Assembly: GCF_037975235.1 (NCBI RefSeq)
Contig: NZ_CP150241.1
Coordinates: 1,178,001-1,242,000, forward strand
Source of the DNA: Paenibacillus sp. FSL R5-0341
Lineage (GTDB): Bacteria > Bacillota > Bacilli > Paenibacillales > Paenibacillaceae
Direction of reading: 5' to 3'
Length of the DNA stretch: 64,000 nucleotides
The translations under genes and the position numbers were made by a program. Positions 26,586 through 34,357 of the stretch are shown here, piece after piece; the stretch's first letter is position 1, and every line of letters starts with the position of its first letter. The notes below the pieces were generated by a model. The model was not told where the DNA came from. It ran no database searches and saw only the letters and a program-made list of their open reading frames with translations.

Positions 26586-27738
26586 TAGGAATGATGCCGA
26601 TCGCGTTGAAGGATTGAACATCGGTGCGTTTTTGAAAAAGGTTGGTGCGAGCTTCTCTGGAATTTGGAAACGTCGATTGTTAACTCTGACAGCCGCAAAC
26701 TGCTGTCTGCTGCTATGCGCTGCCTGTGACCTATCGAGTCCCGATGCTACGACAGTACCGCCACGTATCGCGCTGATTACGCCAGCTGGAACAGGGGAAC
26801 TTGCGGAAGCCATCCGGCTTGGTGCCGAAGCGGCTGCCAAAGAGAACGGGGCGGAACTGATGACCGTGGAGGCATACCCTTCCGAAGGTAATATGTACAC
26901 GCCTGCCATTGCGGACTCTGTGGGTAGTCAGTTACAGGTCAAGCAGGCCAATGCGGGCCATGGAACGTTGTCTCGCAGTATGCGGGAGCAGGCTCAGGTG
27001 GAAGCCGCGGCATTGGCTCTGAAGCAGGGCGCATCAGCTCTATTAGTCGATCCTTTGAGCGAGAAGGCGCTTAGCGACATTGTTCAGGAGGCGCAGGCAA
27101 TGAATTCCGATGGAACCATCGTTCCGGTCATTGTGCTTAATGATGAATTTCCCGTGAAAGGCATCACCAGCGTGATCTCCATGGATAATGTGGAGGCTGG
27201 ACGGCAGGCAGGGCAGGCCATGGCGGAGCTGTTGGAAGGGAAAGGGCGTGTTGCCTTGTTGGGTCCGGACCCTCTTAATTCTGGTTTGATTCAGAGAGAG
27301 CAGGGGGTTATGGAAGCCTTGGTCCAGTATCCTAATATTCAAGTGGAACCCAAATCGATATGTAATACCCGGGATGGATGTTGGCAGACTGCGAAGCAAT
27401 TGCTGGATCAGCAGCAGGTGGATGGCTTCGTTACTCTTCAGGAACCGGCTTCACTGGGAGCAGCCGATGAACTGAATCGACGCAAATCTGCGGACAAGGT
27501 AAGGATTGTTGGATTCGGCAGTGAACAACAGCAACTGGAGCAATTGCAAGAAGGGGTCTTCGATCATCTCATCGTCCAGAATGGATATAGTGCAGGTTAT
27601 CTGGGGTTGAATCAAGCCGTTGCGCGGCTGAACAATCAATCGGTGCAGGCGAGAGTGCTACTTGAGACGAAGCTGGTTAGCACCGACAATATGTTCTGGA
27701 TGGATAACCAGAAGCTGCTGTTTCCTTTTGTACAATGA
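26566..27738 (+). CDS. sugar-binding lipoprotein, likely sensory partner of the kinase
   Basis: The 390-residue protein starts at ATG 26566, with AAGGAGGG (26550-26557) inside the kinase gene. The N-terminal 25 residues are hydrophilic before the hydrophobic signal segment LLTLTAANCCLLLCAAC, so the lipobox is late and Cys-rich. The mature part is a Peripla_BP_4 fold: PPRIALITPAG, ALKQGASALLVDPL, VIVLNDEFPVKGI, DNVEAGRQAGQAMAELL. A second binding protein (MglB-type) follows as part of the importer. An extra binding protein joined to a kinase gene suggests a signalling rather than transport role; this is inference. Confidence 0.85.
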   Translation: MTDNQVNRNDADRVEGLNIGAFLKKVGASFSGIWKRRLLTLTAANCCLLLCAACDLSSPDATTVPPRIALITPAGTGELAEAIRLGAEAAAKENGAELMTVEAYPSEGNMYTPAIADSVGSQLQVKQANAGHGTLSRSMREQAQVEAAALALKQGASALLVDPLSEKALSDIVQEAQAMNSDGTIVPVIVLNDEFPVKGITSVISMDNVEAGRQAGQAMAELLEGKGRVALLGPDPLNSGLIQREQGVMEALVQYPNIQVEPKSICNTRDGCWQTAKQLLDQQQVDGFVTLQEPASLGAADELNRRKSADKVRIVGFGSEQQQLEQLQEGVFDHLIVQNGYSAGYLGLNQAVARLNNQSVQARVLLETKLVSTDNMFWMDNQKLLFPFVQ

Positions 27739-27848
27739 ACCAATGCTGGAACGAGTGCCGAAACGAATGCTGAATGATGAAATTAATCCATTTTCTTAAC
27801 TTGAGGAAGATTTCGATAAAACAGGTGAAGATATTGTATTCGAATTTA

Positions 27849-27864
27849 ATGTAAACCCTTTCAT
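27849..27864 (+). promoter_or_regulatory. candidate cre site in an internal promoter before mglB
   Basis: ATGTAAACCCTTTCAT matches 15 of 16 positions of the cre consensus (the central G is C). It overlaps a possible promoter, TTCGAA (27839-27844), 17 bp, CATAAT (27862-27867). This fits catabolite repression of the importer. Confidence 0.55.
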
Positions 27865-27913
27865 AATAAAGATATCGGTAAAGCCGAATGAACTTGGGGG
27901 AGGTCATTAGGAA

Positions 27914-28975
27914 ATGAAGAAAACGTGGATGACACTGTTAATTACGGCATGTTTGGTTGTGGCGGCGGGTTGTAGCAGTGGTGGAGACAGTGAAGGTGGA
28001 AGCACGGGAACGGATACAGGAGGCCAGACAGCAGCTGGGACGGAAACGCCCAAGATTGGTGTCGCTATCTACAAATTCGATGATACGTTCATGACGGGTG
28101 TACGTAATGCGATGACCGCAGCAGCGGAAGGCATTGCGACCCTCGATATCGTGGATAGCCAGAATGCACAGCCTACACAGAACGAGAAAGTCGATCTGTT
28201 TGTATCCAAGAAATATAATGCAATGGCTGTGAATCCGGTAGACCGCACGGCGGCGGGTGTCATCATTGACAAGGCCAAGGCAGCGAACATTCCGGTGGTG
28301 TTCCTCAACCGTGAGCCGGTAGCGGAAGACATGAACAAGTGGGATAAAGTGTACTACGTAGGAGCGAAAGCGGAGGAGTCGGGTACGATTTCTGGACAGT
28401 TGATTGTAGATTACTGGAAAGCACATCCGGAAGCGGACAAAAACGGGGATGGCAAACTGCAATACGTCATGTTGAAAGGGGAACCGGGTCACCAGGATGC
28501 AGAGCTTCGGACCAAATATTCGGTTCAGGCGATCCAGGATGCCGGTATCGAAGTGGAAGCACTGGCGGAAGACACGGCAATGTGGGACCGCGTGAAGGGG
28601 CAGGAGAAAATGCAGGCGTTCCTTGCTTCCCATGGCGACAAGATTGAAGCCGTGCTCGCGAACAATGATGATATGGCGCTTGGAGCTATTGAGGCATTGA
28701 AAGCAGCCGGATACTTCAAGGATGGCAAATCCATGCCGGTGGTAGGTGTGGATGCAACAGCTCCGGCTATTCAGGCTCTACAGGATGGTACGATGCTGGG
28801 TACGGTGCTCAATGATGCCAAGAATCAGGGTGCAGCTACGGTGGCCTTAGCTTCCGTTCTTGCCAAAGGTGAGACACCAACAAAGGAAAATACCCAATAT
28901 GACATTACAGATGGTAAGTACGTCTGGATTGCCTACAAAAAGATTACGAAAGACAACATTGCCGACGCCCAATAA
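27914..28975 (+). CDS. mglB: galactose/glucose ABC transporter substrate-binding lipoprotein (MglB-like)
   Basis: The 353-residue protein has a lipobox VAAGC (Cys about 20), a Gly/Ser/Thr linker, and a Peripla_BP_4 domain close to E. coli MglB. The calcium-loop segment DKNGDGKLQYVMLKGEPGH and the hinge region ANNDDMALGAIEALKAAGY are diagnostic, as is PVVGVDATAPAIQALQDG. It delivers galactose or glucose to the MglAC membrane complex. GGGGGAGG lies before the ATG. A hairpin with a T-run follows, before mglA, which would let most transcripts end after mglB and so raise binding-protein levels. Confidence 0.93.
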   Translation: MKKTWMTLLITACLVVAAGCSSGGDSEGGSTGTDTGGQTAAGTETPKIGVAIYKFDDTFMTGVRNAMTAAAEGIATLDIVDSQNAQPTQNEKVDLFVSKKYNAMAVNPVDRTAAGVIIDKAKAANIPVVFLNREPVAEDMNKWDKVYYVGAKAEESGTISGQLIVDYWKAHPEADKNGDGKLQYVMLKGEPGHQDAELRTKYSVQAIQDAGIEVEALAEDTAMWDRVKGQEKMQAFLASHGDKIEAVLANNDDMALGAIEALKAAGYFKDGKSMPVVGVDATAPAIQALQDGTMLGTVLNDAKNQGAATVALASVLAKGETPTKENTQYDITDGKYVWIAYKKITKDNIADAQ

Positions 28976-28986
28976 CAGCACGAGAC

Positions 28987-29021
28987 AGGGACGTCCGTTA
29001 TTCGGGTAGCGTCCCTTTTTT
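28987..29021 (+). terminator. attenuating terminator between mglB and mglA
   Basis: AGGGACG (28987-28993) pairs with CGTCCCT (29010-29016) and six T residues follow. mglA begins only 29 bp later, so partial read-through is expected. Confidence 0.8.
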
Positions 29022-29049
29022 GCCGGTCATATGGAAGGGAGGAACCAAG

Positions 29050-30555
29050 ATGCAGTCACCTTACCTGCTGGAGATGAATGGAGTTTCCAAAGCATTCCCG
29101 GGTGTGCAGGCACTAAGTCAGGTCACATTGAAGGTGAAGCCGGGAACGGTTCACGCCTTGATGGGAGAGAATGGAGCGGGAAAATCCACGTTGATGAAAT
29201 GTCTGTTCGGCATGTATCGCCCGGATGAAGGAACCATACGCATCGAAGGGAAGGACGTGGATATTCCGAATTCCAAAGCGGCACTTCAGCATGGGATATC
29301 CATGATTCATCAGGAGCTGAATCCGGTACCGCATCGTCCAGTGATGGAGAATATCTGGCTGGGTCGTTTTCCGATGAGGGGAATTCTGGTGGACGAGAAA
29401 CGCATGTATACCGATACACGGGCTCTATTCAAGGACTTGAACCTGGATATTGATCCGAAGGCTCAAGCTGGAACACTATCTGTTTCCAAGATTCAATCGA
29501 TGGAAATTGCCAAGGCGGTCTCTTTTCAATCCAAAGTCATCGTCATGGATGAGCCGACTTCCTCCCTGACGGGGAAGGAAGTGGATCAGCTCTTCGCCAT
29601 TATTAATGAACTGCGCAGTCGCGGCGTGTCCATAATCTACATTTCTCACAAGATGGAGGAGATCCTGACGATCTCGGATGAAGTGACGATCATGCGTGAT
29701 GGCTTCGTTGTTGGGACATGGGATGCTGCTGATTTAACGACAGATCTGATTATTACGCGCATGGTGGGCCGTGATCTGGATGAACGTTTCCCAGAACGGA
29801 CAAACGTACCCGGTGAAGTGATATTGAAAGCCGAGGGTCTGACATCGAACCAGTCCAAATCATTTCGTGATGTATCCTTCGAGCTGCGAAAAGGCGAAGT
29901 GCTCGGCATTGGCGGCCTGGTTGGAGCACAGCGGACAGAACTAATTGAGTCCTTGTTCGGACTGCGCGGACTCGCTTCAGGTACCATTTCCATTCATGGG
30001 CGCAAGGTGAAGATTAACTCTCCTGCAGCAGCAAAGCGTCATAACATCGCGTTGCTCACGGAAGAACGAAGGGTCACTGGGATTTTCCCCGTGTTGTCGG
30101 TGTATGAGAATACGATCATCGCCAGTCTGGGGCGCTACCGAAATCGCGTGGGCTTGCTGGACGAGAAAAAGGGTCGGGAAGAGGCGCGGGAACAGACGCA
30201 GAAGTTCAGAACCAAAACACCTTCAGTTAACACGCTGATTCGAAACCTGTCTGGCGGTAATCAGCAGAAAGTTCTGCTAGCCCGCTGGTTGCTAACCGAC
30301 CCGGAGATCCTGCTGCTGGACGAACCGACACGTGGAATCGATGTAGGGGCCAAATTCGAGATATACACCATTATTACGGAACTGGCTCGTCAGGGCAAAA
30401 GCATTATTATGATTAGCTCAGAGATGCCAGAACTGCTGGGCATGTCGGATCGCATTATGGTGATGAGCGAAGGGCGTCTCACCGGAATCGTGGACGGAGC
30501 CGAGGCAACCGAGCAGGATATTATGAGGCTGGCCGCGCAGCAGCGGATGGCTTAG
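29050..30555 (+). CDS. mglA: sugar ABC transporter ATPase, double domain (MglA-like)
   Basis: The 501-residue protein has two fused ABC domains. The first has Walker A GENGAGKST, the signature-position segment LSVSKIQSMEIAKAV (weak) and VIVMDEPTSSLT. The second has GIGGLVGAQRTEL in place of a true Walker A, but a good signature NLSGGNQQKVLLARW and ILLLDEPTRGIDVG. This asymmetry is normal for monosaccharide importers of this class. The start at 29050 follows GGAAGGGAGGAACC; a longer frame from 29020 is rejected. Confidence 0.95.
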   Translation: MQSPYLLEMNGVSKAFPGVQALSQVTLKVKPGTVHALMGENGAGKSTLMKCLFGMYRPDEGTIRIEGKDVDIPNSKAALQHGISMIHQELNPVPHRPVMENIWLGRFPMRGILVDEKRMYTDTRALFKDLNLDIDPKAQAGTLSVSKIQSMEIAKAVSFQSKVIVMDEPTSSLTGKEVDQLFAIINELRSRGVSIIYISHKMEEILTISDEVTIMRDGFVVGTWDAADLTTDLIITRMVGRDLDERFPERTNVPGEVILKAEGLTSNQSKSFRDVSFELRKGEVLGIGGLVGAQRTELIESLFGLRGLASGTISIHGRKVKINSPAAAKRHNIALLTEERRVTGIFPVLSVYENTIIASLGRYRNRVGLLDEKKGREEAREQTQKFRTKTPSVNTLIRNLSGGNQQKVLLARWLLTDPEILLLDEPTRGIDVGAKFEIYTIITELARQGKSIIMISSEMPELLGMSDRIMVMSEGRLTGIVDGAEATEQDIMRLAAQQRMA

Positions 30556-30570
30556 TCAGGAGGAAAACAG

Positions 30571-31590
30571 ATGAACACACAGATGATCAATCAAGTGAAA
30601 CAATATGTTACACAGCGCGCCATCTTTATCGTACTGATTCTGCTCATCATTGGGATTGCGATTGCCGATCCGAATTTTCTGGCCTTCTCCACACTGCGGG
30701 ACATCTTACAGCAGTCCTCCACACGGGCCATTATTGCGCTCGGTGCAGCCTTTATCCTCGTCACGGGCGGGGTCGATCTGTCCGCTGGACGGGTGGTTGG
30801 ACTGACGGCTGTCGTATCGGCATCGATGTTGCAAATTGATGAATATGCAAATCGCTTCTTCCCCGATCTGCCCCAGTTGTGGGTGGGTCTGCCGATCCTT
30901 GTCGGGATTACCGCAGGTCTGTTTGTGGGATTGGTGAATGGACTCATTGTCGCCAAATTGCATGTACCGCCTTTTATCGCAACGCTGGGTACGATGGTAG
31001 CCGTGTATGGACTGAATTCCATTTATTTTGATACGGAACCCAACCAATCGCAGCCGATCGGAGGCTTGAGACCCGACTTCACCGTCATTGGCTCTGGCTA
31101 CATTGATCTGGGCGGTGGGTATTCCATTCCGTATATCGTATTGATTGCTATTGCGGTGGCTTTAATCTGCTGGGTGATCTTTAACAAAACACGGCTTGGC
31201 AAAAACATGTACGCCATCGGTGGCAACATTCAGGCAGCGCATGTATCCGGGATTCATGTGGCGCGCAATCTGGTTGCCCTGTATGCCATTGCGGGTGCAT
31301 TGTATGGTCTGGGTGGTGTACTTGAAGCGGCTCGGACAGGTGGAGCTACGAATAATTACGGTAACATGTATGAGCTGGATGCGATTGCTGCATGTGTGGT
31401 AGGTGGCGTATCAACGGCGGGCGGTATTGGAACCGTGCCTGGAGTTATGGCGGGGGTACTGATCTTCGGGGTCATTAACTATGGCCTGACGTTTATCGGT
31501 GTAAGTCCATACTGGCAATTGATTATCAAAGGATTAATCATTGTTGCTGCGGTGGCTTTTGATATCCGTAAGTATATGGCAAAGAAATAA
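30571..31590 (+). CDS. mglC: galactose/methyl-galactoside ABC transporter permease (MglC-like)
   Basis: The 339-residue permease has about eight to ten membrane helices and the family motifs FILVTGGVDLSAGRVVGL and TRLGKNMYAIGGNIQAAHVSGI. CVVGGVSTAGGIGTVPGVM is also present. AGGAGG lies 8 nt before the ATG and 1-2 nt after the mglA stop. It ends the operon. Its stop codon is followed at once by copy 1 of the hairpin repeat described separately. Confidence 0.95.
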   Translation: MNTQMINQVKQYVTQRAIFIVLILLIIGIAIADPNFLAFSTLRDILQQSSTRAIIALGAAFILVTGGVDLSAGRVVGLTAVVSASMLQIDEYANRFFPDLPQLWVGLPILVGITAGLFVGLVNGLIVAKLHVPPFIATLGTMVAVYGLNSIYFDTEPNQSQPIGGLRPDFTVIGSGYIDLGGGYSIPYIVLIAIAVALICWVIFNKTRLGKNMYAIGGNIQAAHVSGIHVARNLVALYAIAGALYGLGGVLEAARTGGATNNYGNMYELDAIAACVVGGVSTAGGIGTVPGVMAGVLIFGVINYGLTFIGVSPYWQLIIKGLIIVAAVAFDIRKYMAKK

Positions 31591-31793
31591 GATGAGCCAA
31601 AAAAGGTTACACCAGTCACTCCGATGACAGAACAACCTTCTGATCGCTGTTATCCCCAGATTTTTTGATTCCCTTCTAAAGAAGTGAAAATCCGGGGATA
31701 AAGGCGAGGTGTATGCTTCCGAAGTAGCTTTCTTTCAGAAAGCTTTTAGCTCCGCTTCTTCAGGTTATTTCTGTCCTCTACGTTATCGTGTAA
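31591..31793 (+). repeat. hairpin repeat element, copy 1
   Basis: This non-coding element begins right after the mglC stop codon. Its recognisable ends are TTACAC (31607-31612) and GTGTAA (31788-31793). The core forms a 15-bp stem, TTATCCCCAGATTTT (31650-31664) with AAAATCCGGGGATAA (31687-31701), with one A/C mismatch. Its reverse complement recurs at 34181-34357; over the 87-bp core about 75 positions agree by eye. Copy 1 carries an extra segment of about 40 bp near 31708-31748 that copy 2 lacks. Confidence 0.8.
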
Positions 31794-31828
31794 ATAATTT
31801 GTTCATCTTATATGGAAAAGCAGCAAAG

Positions 31829-31862
31829 AAGCCAGCCCTCGGGATATAGAGAGCTGGCTTTA
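31829..31862. terminator. bidirectional terminator
   Basis: AAGCCAGC (31829-31836) pairs with GCTGGCTT (31853-31860) around a 16-nt loop. It lies after repeat copy 1 and just past the stop of the convergent small membrane gene. Confidence 0.7.
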
Positions 31863-31867
31863 ATTGT

Positions 31868-32203
31868 TTAACCATTGACCATCCAATCGATAACGGGGAT
31901 AACGGGTCCAATAATACATAAGAGCAACATAAATCCGGCGACGTTATAAGAGACACTTGTGCCAAAATGTGCACGATATTTTTTGGCGATCAAGAAGGTC
32001 GGAATCCAGAAAATCGCTGCGACTACAAAGGGGATATGAAGTCCTTGATCTCCGTTGCTATAAATAGGCATGTTTATTAAGTTCAACAGGTAATGGCTGA
32101 TCATAAAATTTGTTTTGCCCCATTGGAAGTTAAAGGCGAGACCCATCAATAGTACGAGTAGAGAGAGCGTTCCGAGGCCCAGTGGTTTTCGTTGTGTTGT
32201 CAT
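31868..32203 (-). CDS. small membrane protein, unknown
   Basis: The 111-residue protein has three hydrophobic helices near 11-25, 57-72 and 86-108, with a short polar segment SNGDQGLH between the first two. TATGGAGGAAAC precedes the ATG. It is divergent from the histidine kinase gene and lies between the two inverted copies of the hairpin repeat. I recognise no family. Confidence 0.75.
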   Translation of the reverse strand: MTTQRKPLGLGTLSLLVLLMGLAFNFQWGKTNFMISHYLLNLINMPIYSNGDQGLHIPFVVAAIFWIPTFLIAKKYRAHFGTSVSYNVAGFMLLLCIIGPVIPVIDWMVNG

Positions 32204-32463
32204 GTAGTTTCCTCCATAACTAAGATTTTATCCTAAATTCATCCATTAATGTATTGTAACACAATGATGATCGATGCGTAGAATAATTGTTTCACTTTTG
32301 CCTATTACAATTCATGCATATGTCCTATTGCCTTCATAATTTATACATTCATGCGAATTTGACGAGCCTCCACTAATCGACAACATCAGCTAATCATACT
32401 CGATATAATACATGTACATAAGTTGTTAGGTGTGATTTTTTATGTCAAAGGGGGCGAGGCTAT

Positions 32464-34035
32464 TTGCTAAGTTACACGATGAAAATGGTGATATTCCCAC
32501 TAGGCTGTCTGCTTGTCATTCTGTCCTCTTATGTTCTAAGGCTTACCCCTCATCCGGCATTCATGTTGTTAGCGGGGACCTTATTTGTAGCGAGTATTTA
32601 TGGGGAGAGAAGATATCCTGTGCTGCGGAAGTTTCATTGGATTTTTCTCGGACTATTCCATTATTTCAGTCAACTGAACTGGTGCAACATGCTGTATTAT
32701 ATGCTCATCATTTCGGTGATTCAGGATAAACAACGCGTAGCACAGACTTTACCAATCTCACTGCTGCTCATGCTGCAATATACGGTGATTCGGCTTTCGT
32801 ATGTGCCTGTAGATACATATGCTTTGCTGGTTTCGTTATTTGATCTATTAACCTCGGTTGTTATCATTTTTTTGTATCATACGTTGATTAACAGTGAGGT
32901 TGAGAAGCGTCGGCTTCGGGAAAAAAATCGGTTTCTGACTCTTCATGATCCGCTTACCGGATTGTTAAATTATGAAGGTTATATGGAAGTGCTGCATAAG
33001 ACGGTGGAAGAGCGTCGCTCATTTCTGCTTGTCCTTTTGAATGTCAATAATTTTAGCGGATATAAAAAAGATTCAGAAGATCCCTGGTGCTCCGTGATCA
33101 CGGGTACAGGCGAAATGATTACTAATCAGTTTACTGATGCGTATGGCATATCCCGATATGCTGGAGATCGTTTTGCAGTCGTTTTGCCGGAGATACAGGA
33201 CGTGGAAGAACGAATGGCGTCATTACTTTCCGTTCAGCTTCAAGGCCTGCAGGTTAGCTATAGCATCTCTCTATACCCGGAAATGTCGGACACCTTGCAG
33301 CACTTTATGACGGTTGCCGAGGACAGGTTACTTCAACAACAGCGCAGCAAATGGCTAAAAAATGAAGAAGAAGTATTCCGTTCCGAAAGGCTAAGAGCGG
33401 TAGGGGAACTGGCCGCTGGTATGGCTCACGAAATTCGTAACCCGCTCACCGCGATACGGGGATTCCTACAGCTGTCACGTGGACAAGCGTACAATATCGC
33501 TCCGTGGTATGAAGTGATTATGGGAGAGGTGACGAGGGTAACCGATCTAACGGCTGAATTTTTACAATTTTCCAAACCACATGCCAATCACATGAAACCG
33601 GAACAGTTGGGGCATTGTCTTGAACGTGTCATGTCTTTGACCGAGTCAGATGCGGCATCCCGAGGGCATCGAATTACGCTTGAGATGACGAGTGAGCCAA
33701 TCGTGGTCAACATGGACCGGGATAAAATCGTGCAGGTATTAATCAATCTGATTCGTAACGCTTTTGAAGCGATGGAAGACCCCGGCGAGGTTCATATGGA
33801 TTTGTTGCAGGACGGGGAAGCAGTACTCGTCTCCATTACTGATACGGGCAGTGGCATTCCGGAAAATTCGCTTTCCACGATCTTTAATCCATTTTATACG
33901 ACCAAAGAAGAAGGTACGGGACTCGGACTTGCACTCTGCCAGAAAATCGTTCAGGACCACAACGGTAAAATTACCGTCCATAGTGAGATGGGGGTTGGTT
34001 CCACTTTCACGCTTCATCTGCCAATGGAGACGTAA
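32464..34035 (+). CDS. membrane sensor histidine kinase with degenerate GGDEF domain, TTG start
   Basis: The 523-residue kinase has about six N-terminal membrane helices (residues 1-140). A GGDEF-like domain (about 158-290) begins LHDPLTGLLNYEGYMEVLH, but its active loop reads AGDRF instead of GGDEF and it lacks the substrate residues, so it is probably a non-catalytic sensor. The kinase core follows with the phosphorylated His322 in MAHEIRNPLTAIRGFLQ, NLIRNAFEAM, DTGSGIPE and GTGLGLALCQKI. This layout resembles sporulation-type kinases of the KinB class. The start is TTG at 32464, with AGGGGGCGAGG upstream; ATG 32479 is an alternative. No response regulator adjoins it, so it is an orphan kinase. 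Confidence 0.88.
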   Translation: MLSYTMKMVIFPLGCLLVILSSYVLRLTPHPAFMLLAGTLFVASIYGERRYPVLRKFHWIFLGLFHYFSQLNWCNMLYYMLIISVIQDKQRVAQTLPISLLLMLQYTVIRLSYVPVDTYALLVSLFDLLTSVVIIFLYHTLINSEVEKRRLREKNRFLTLHDPLTGLLNYEGYMEVLHKTVEERRSFLLVLLNVNNFSGYKKDSEDPWCSVITGTGEMITNQFTDAYGISRYAGDRFAVVLPEIQDVEERMASLLSVQLQGLQVSYSISLYPEMSDTLQHFMTVAEDRLLQQQRSKWLKNEEEVFRSERLRAVGELAAGMAHEIRNPLTAIRGFLQLSRGQAYNIAPWYEVIMGEVTRVTDLTAEFLQFSKPHANHMKPEQLGHCLERVMSLTESDAASRGHRITLEMTSEPIVVNMDRDKIVQVLINLIRNAFEAMEDPGEVHMDLLQDGEAVLVSITDTGSGIPENSLSTIFNPFYTTKEEGTGLGLALCQKIVQDHNGKITVHSEMGVGSTFTLHLPMET

Positions 34036-34084
34036 CTCGTATAACAGACCCAGGGAAAGCAACAACATAGTCATTAAACAAAAT

Positions 34085-34125
34085 AACGCCGCATGGGTCC
34101 TGGAGAACCCCATACGGCGTTTAGT
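34085..34125 (+). terminator. terminator of the orphan kinase gene
   Basis: AACGCCGCATGGG pairs with CCCATACGGCGTT with one mismatch, around an 11-nt loop, followed by TTAGTATTT. Confidence 0.75.
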
Positions 34126-34180
34126 ATTTCGGTTAAACTAATGGGCAGAAGCCACATCGGTTCAGATCAAACTATATTTG

Positions 34181-34357
34181 GTTGAACTAATCAGTTACAC
34201 GTAACGGAGAGGACAGAAAAAACCTGAAAAAGCGGAGCGTTCGCCTTTATCCCCGGATTTTCCCCTTGTGAAATGGGAATCAAAAAATCTGGGGATAACA
34301 GCGATTGGAAGGTTATTCTGTCATCGTAGTGTCTGTGTAAATAATCTTTAGTTCGAC
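34181..34357 (-). repeat. hairpin repeat element, copy 2 (inverted relative to copy 1)
   Basis: Read on the minus strand it starts directly after the stop codon of the ABC exporter gene (34358-34360) and runs like copy 1. Inner ends are TTACAC (34195-34200) and GTGTAA (34335-34340). Outer ends GTTGAACTAA (34181-34190) and TTAGTTCGAC (34348-34357) are also inverted repeats. The core stem is 34247-34261 with 34284-34298. T-runs follow the stem on the minus strand. Copy 1 and copy 2 differ mostly in the hairpin loop. Confidence 0.8.

Noticed and set aside
27938-28633. A 231-codon minus-strand frame inside mglB
   Set aside because: No ribosome site and a composition rich in Arg, His and Cys, typical of shadow frames.
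32442-32729. Short frame overlapping the kinase start
   Set aside because: Its reading frame is a shadow of the kinase; AGGGGGCGAGG serves the TTG at 32464.
31591-34357. Composite transposon formed by the two repeat copies
   Set aside because: No transposase lies between or next to the copies; the enclosed genes look ordinary. Kept only as a possible inversion segment.
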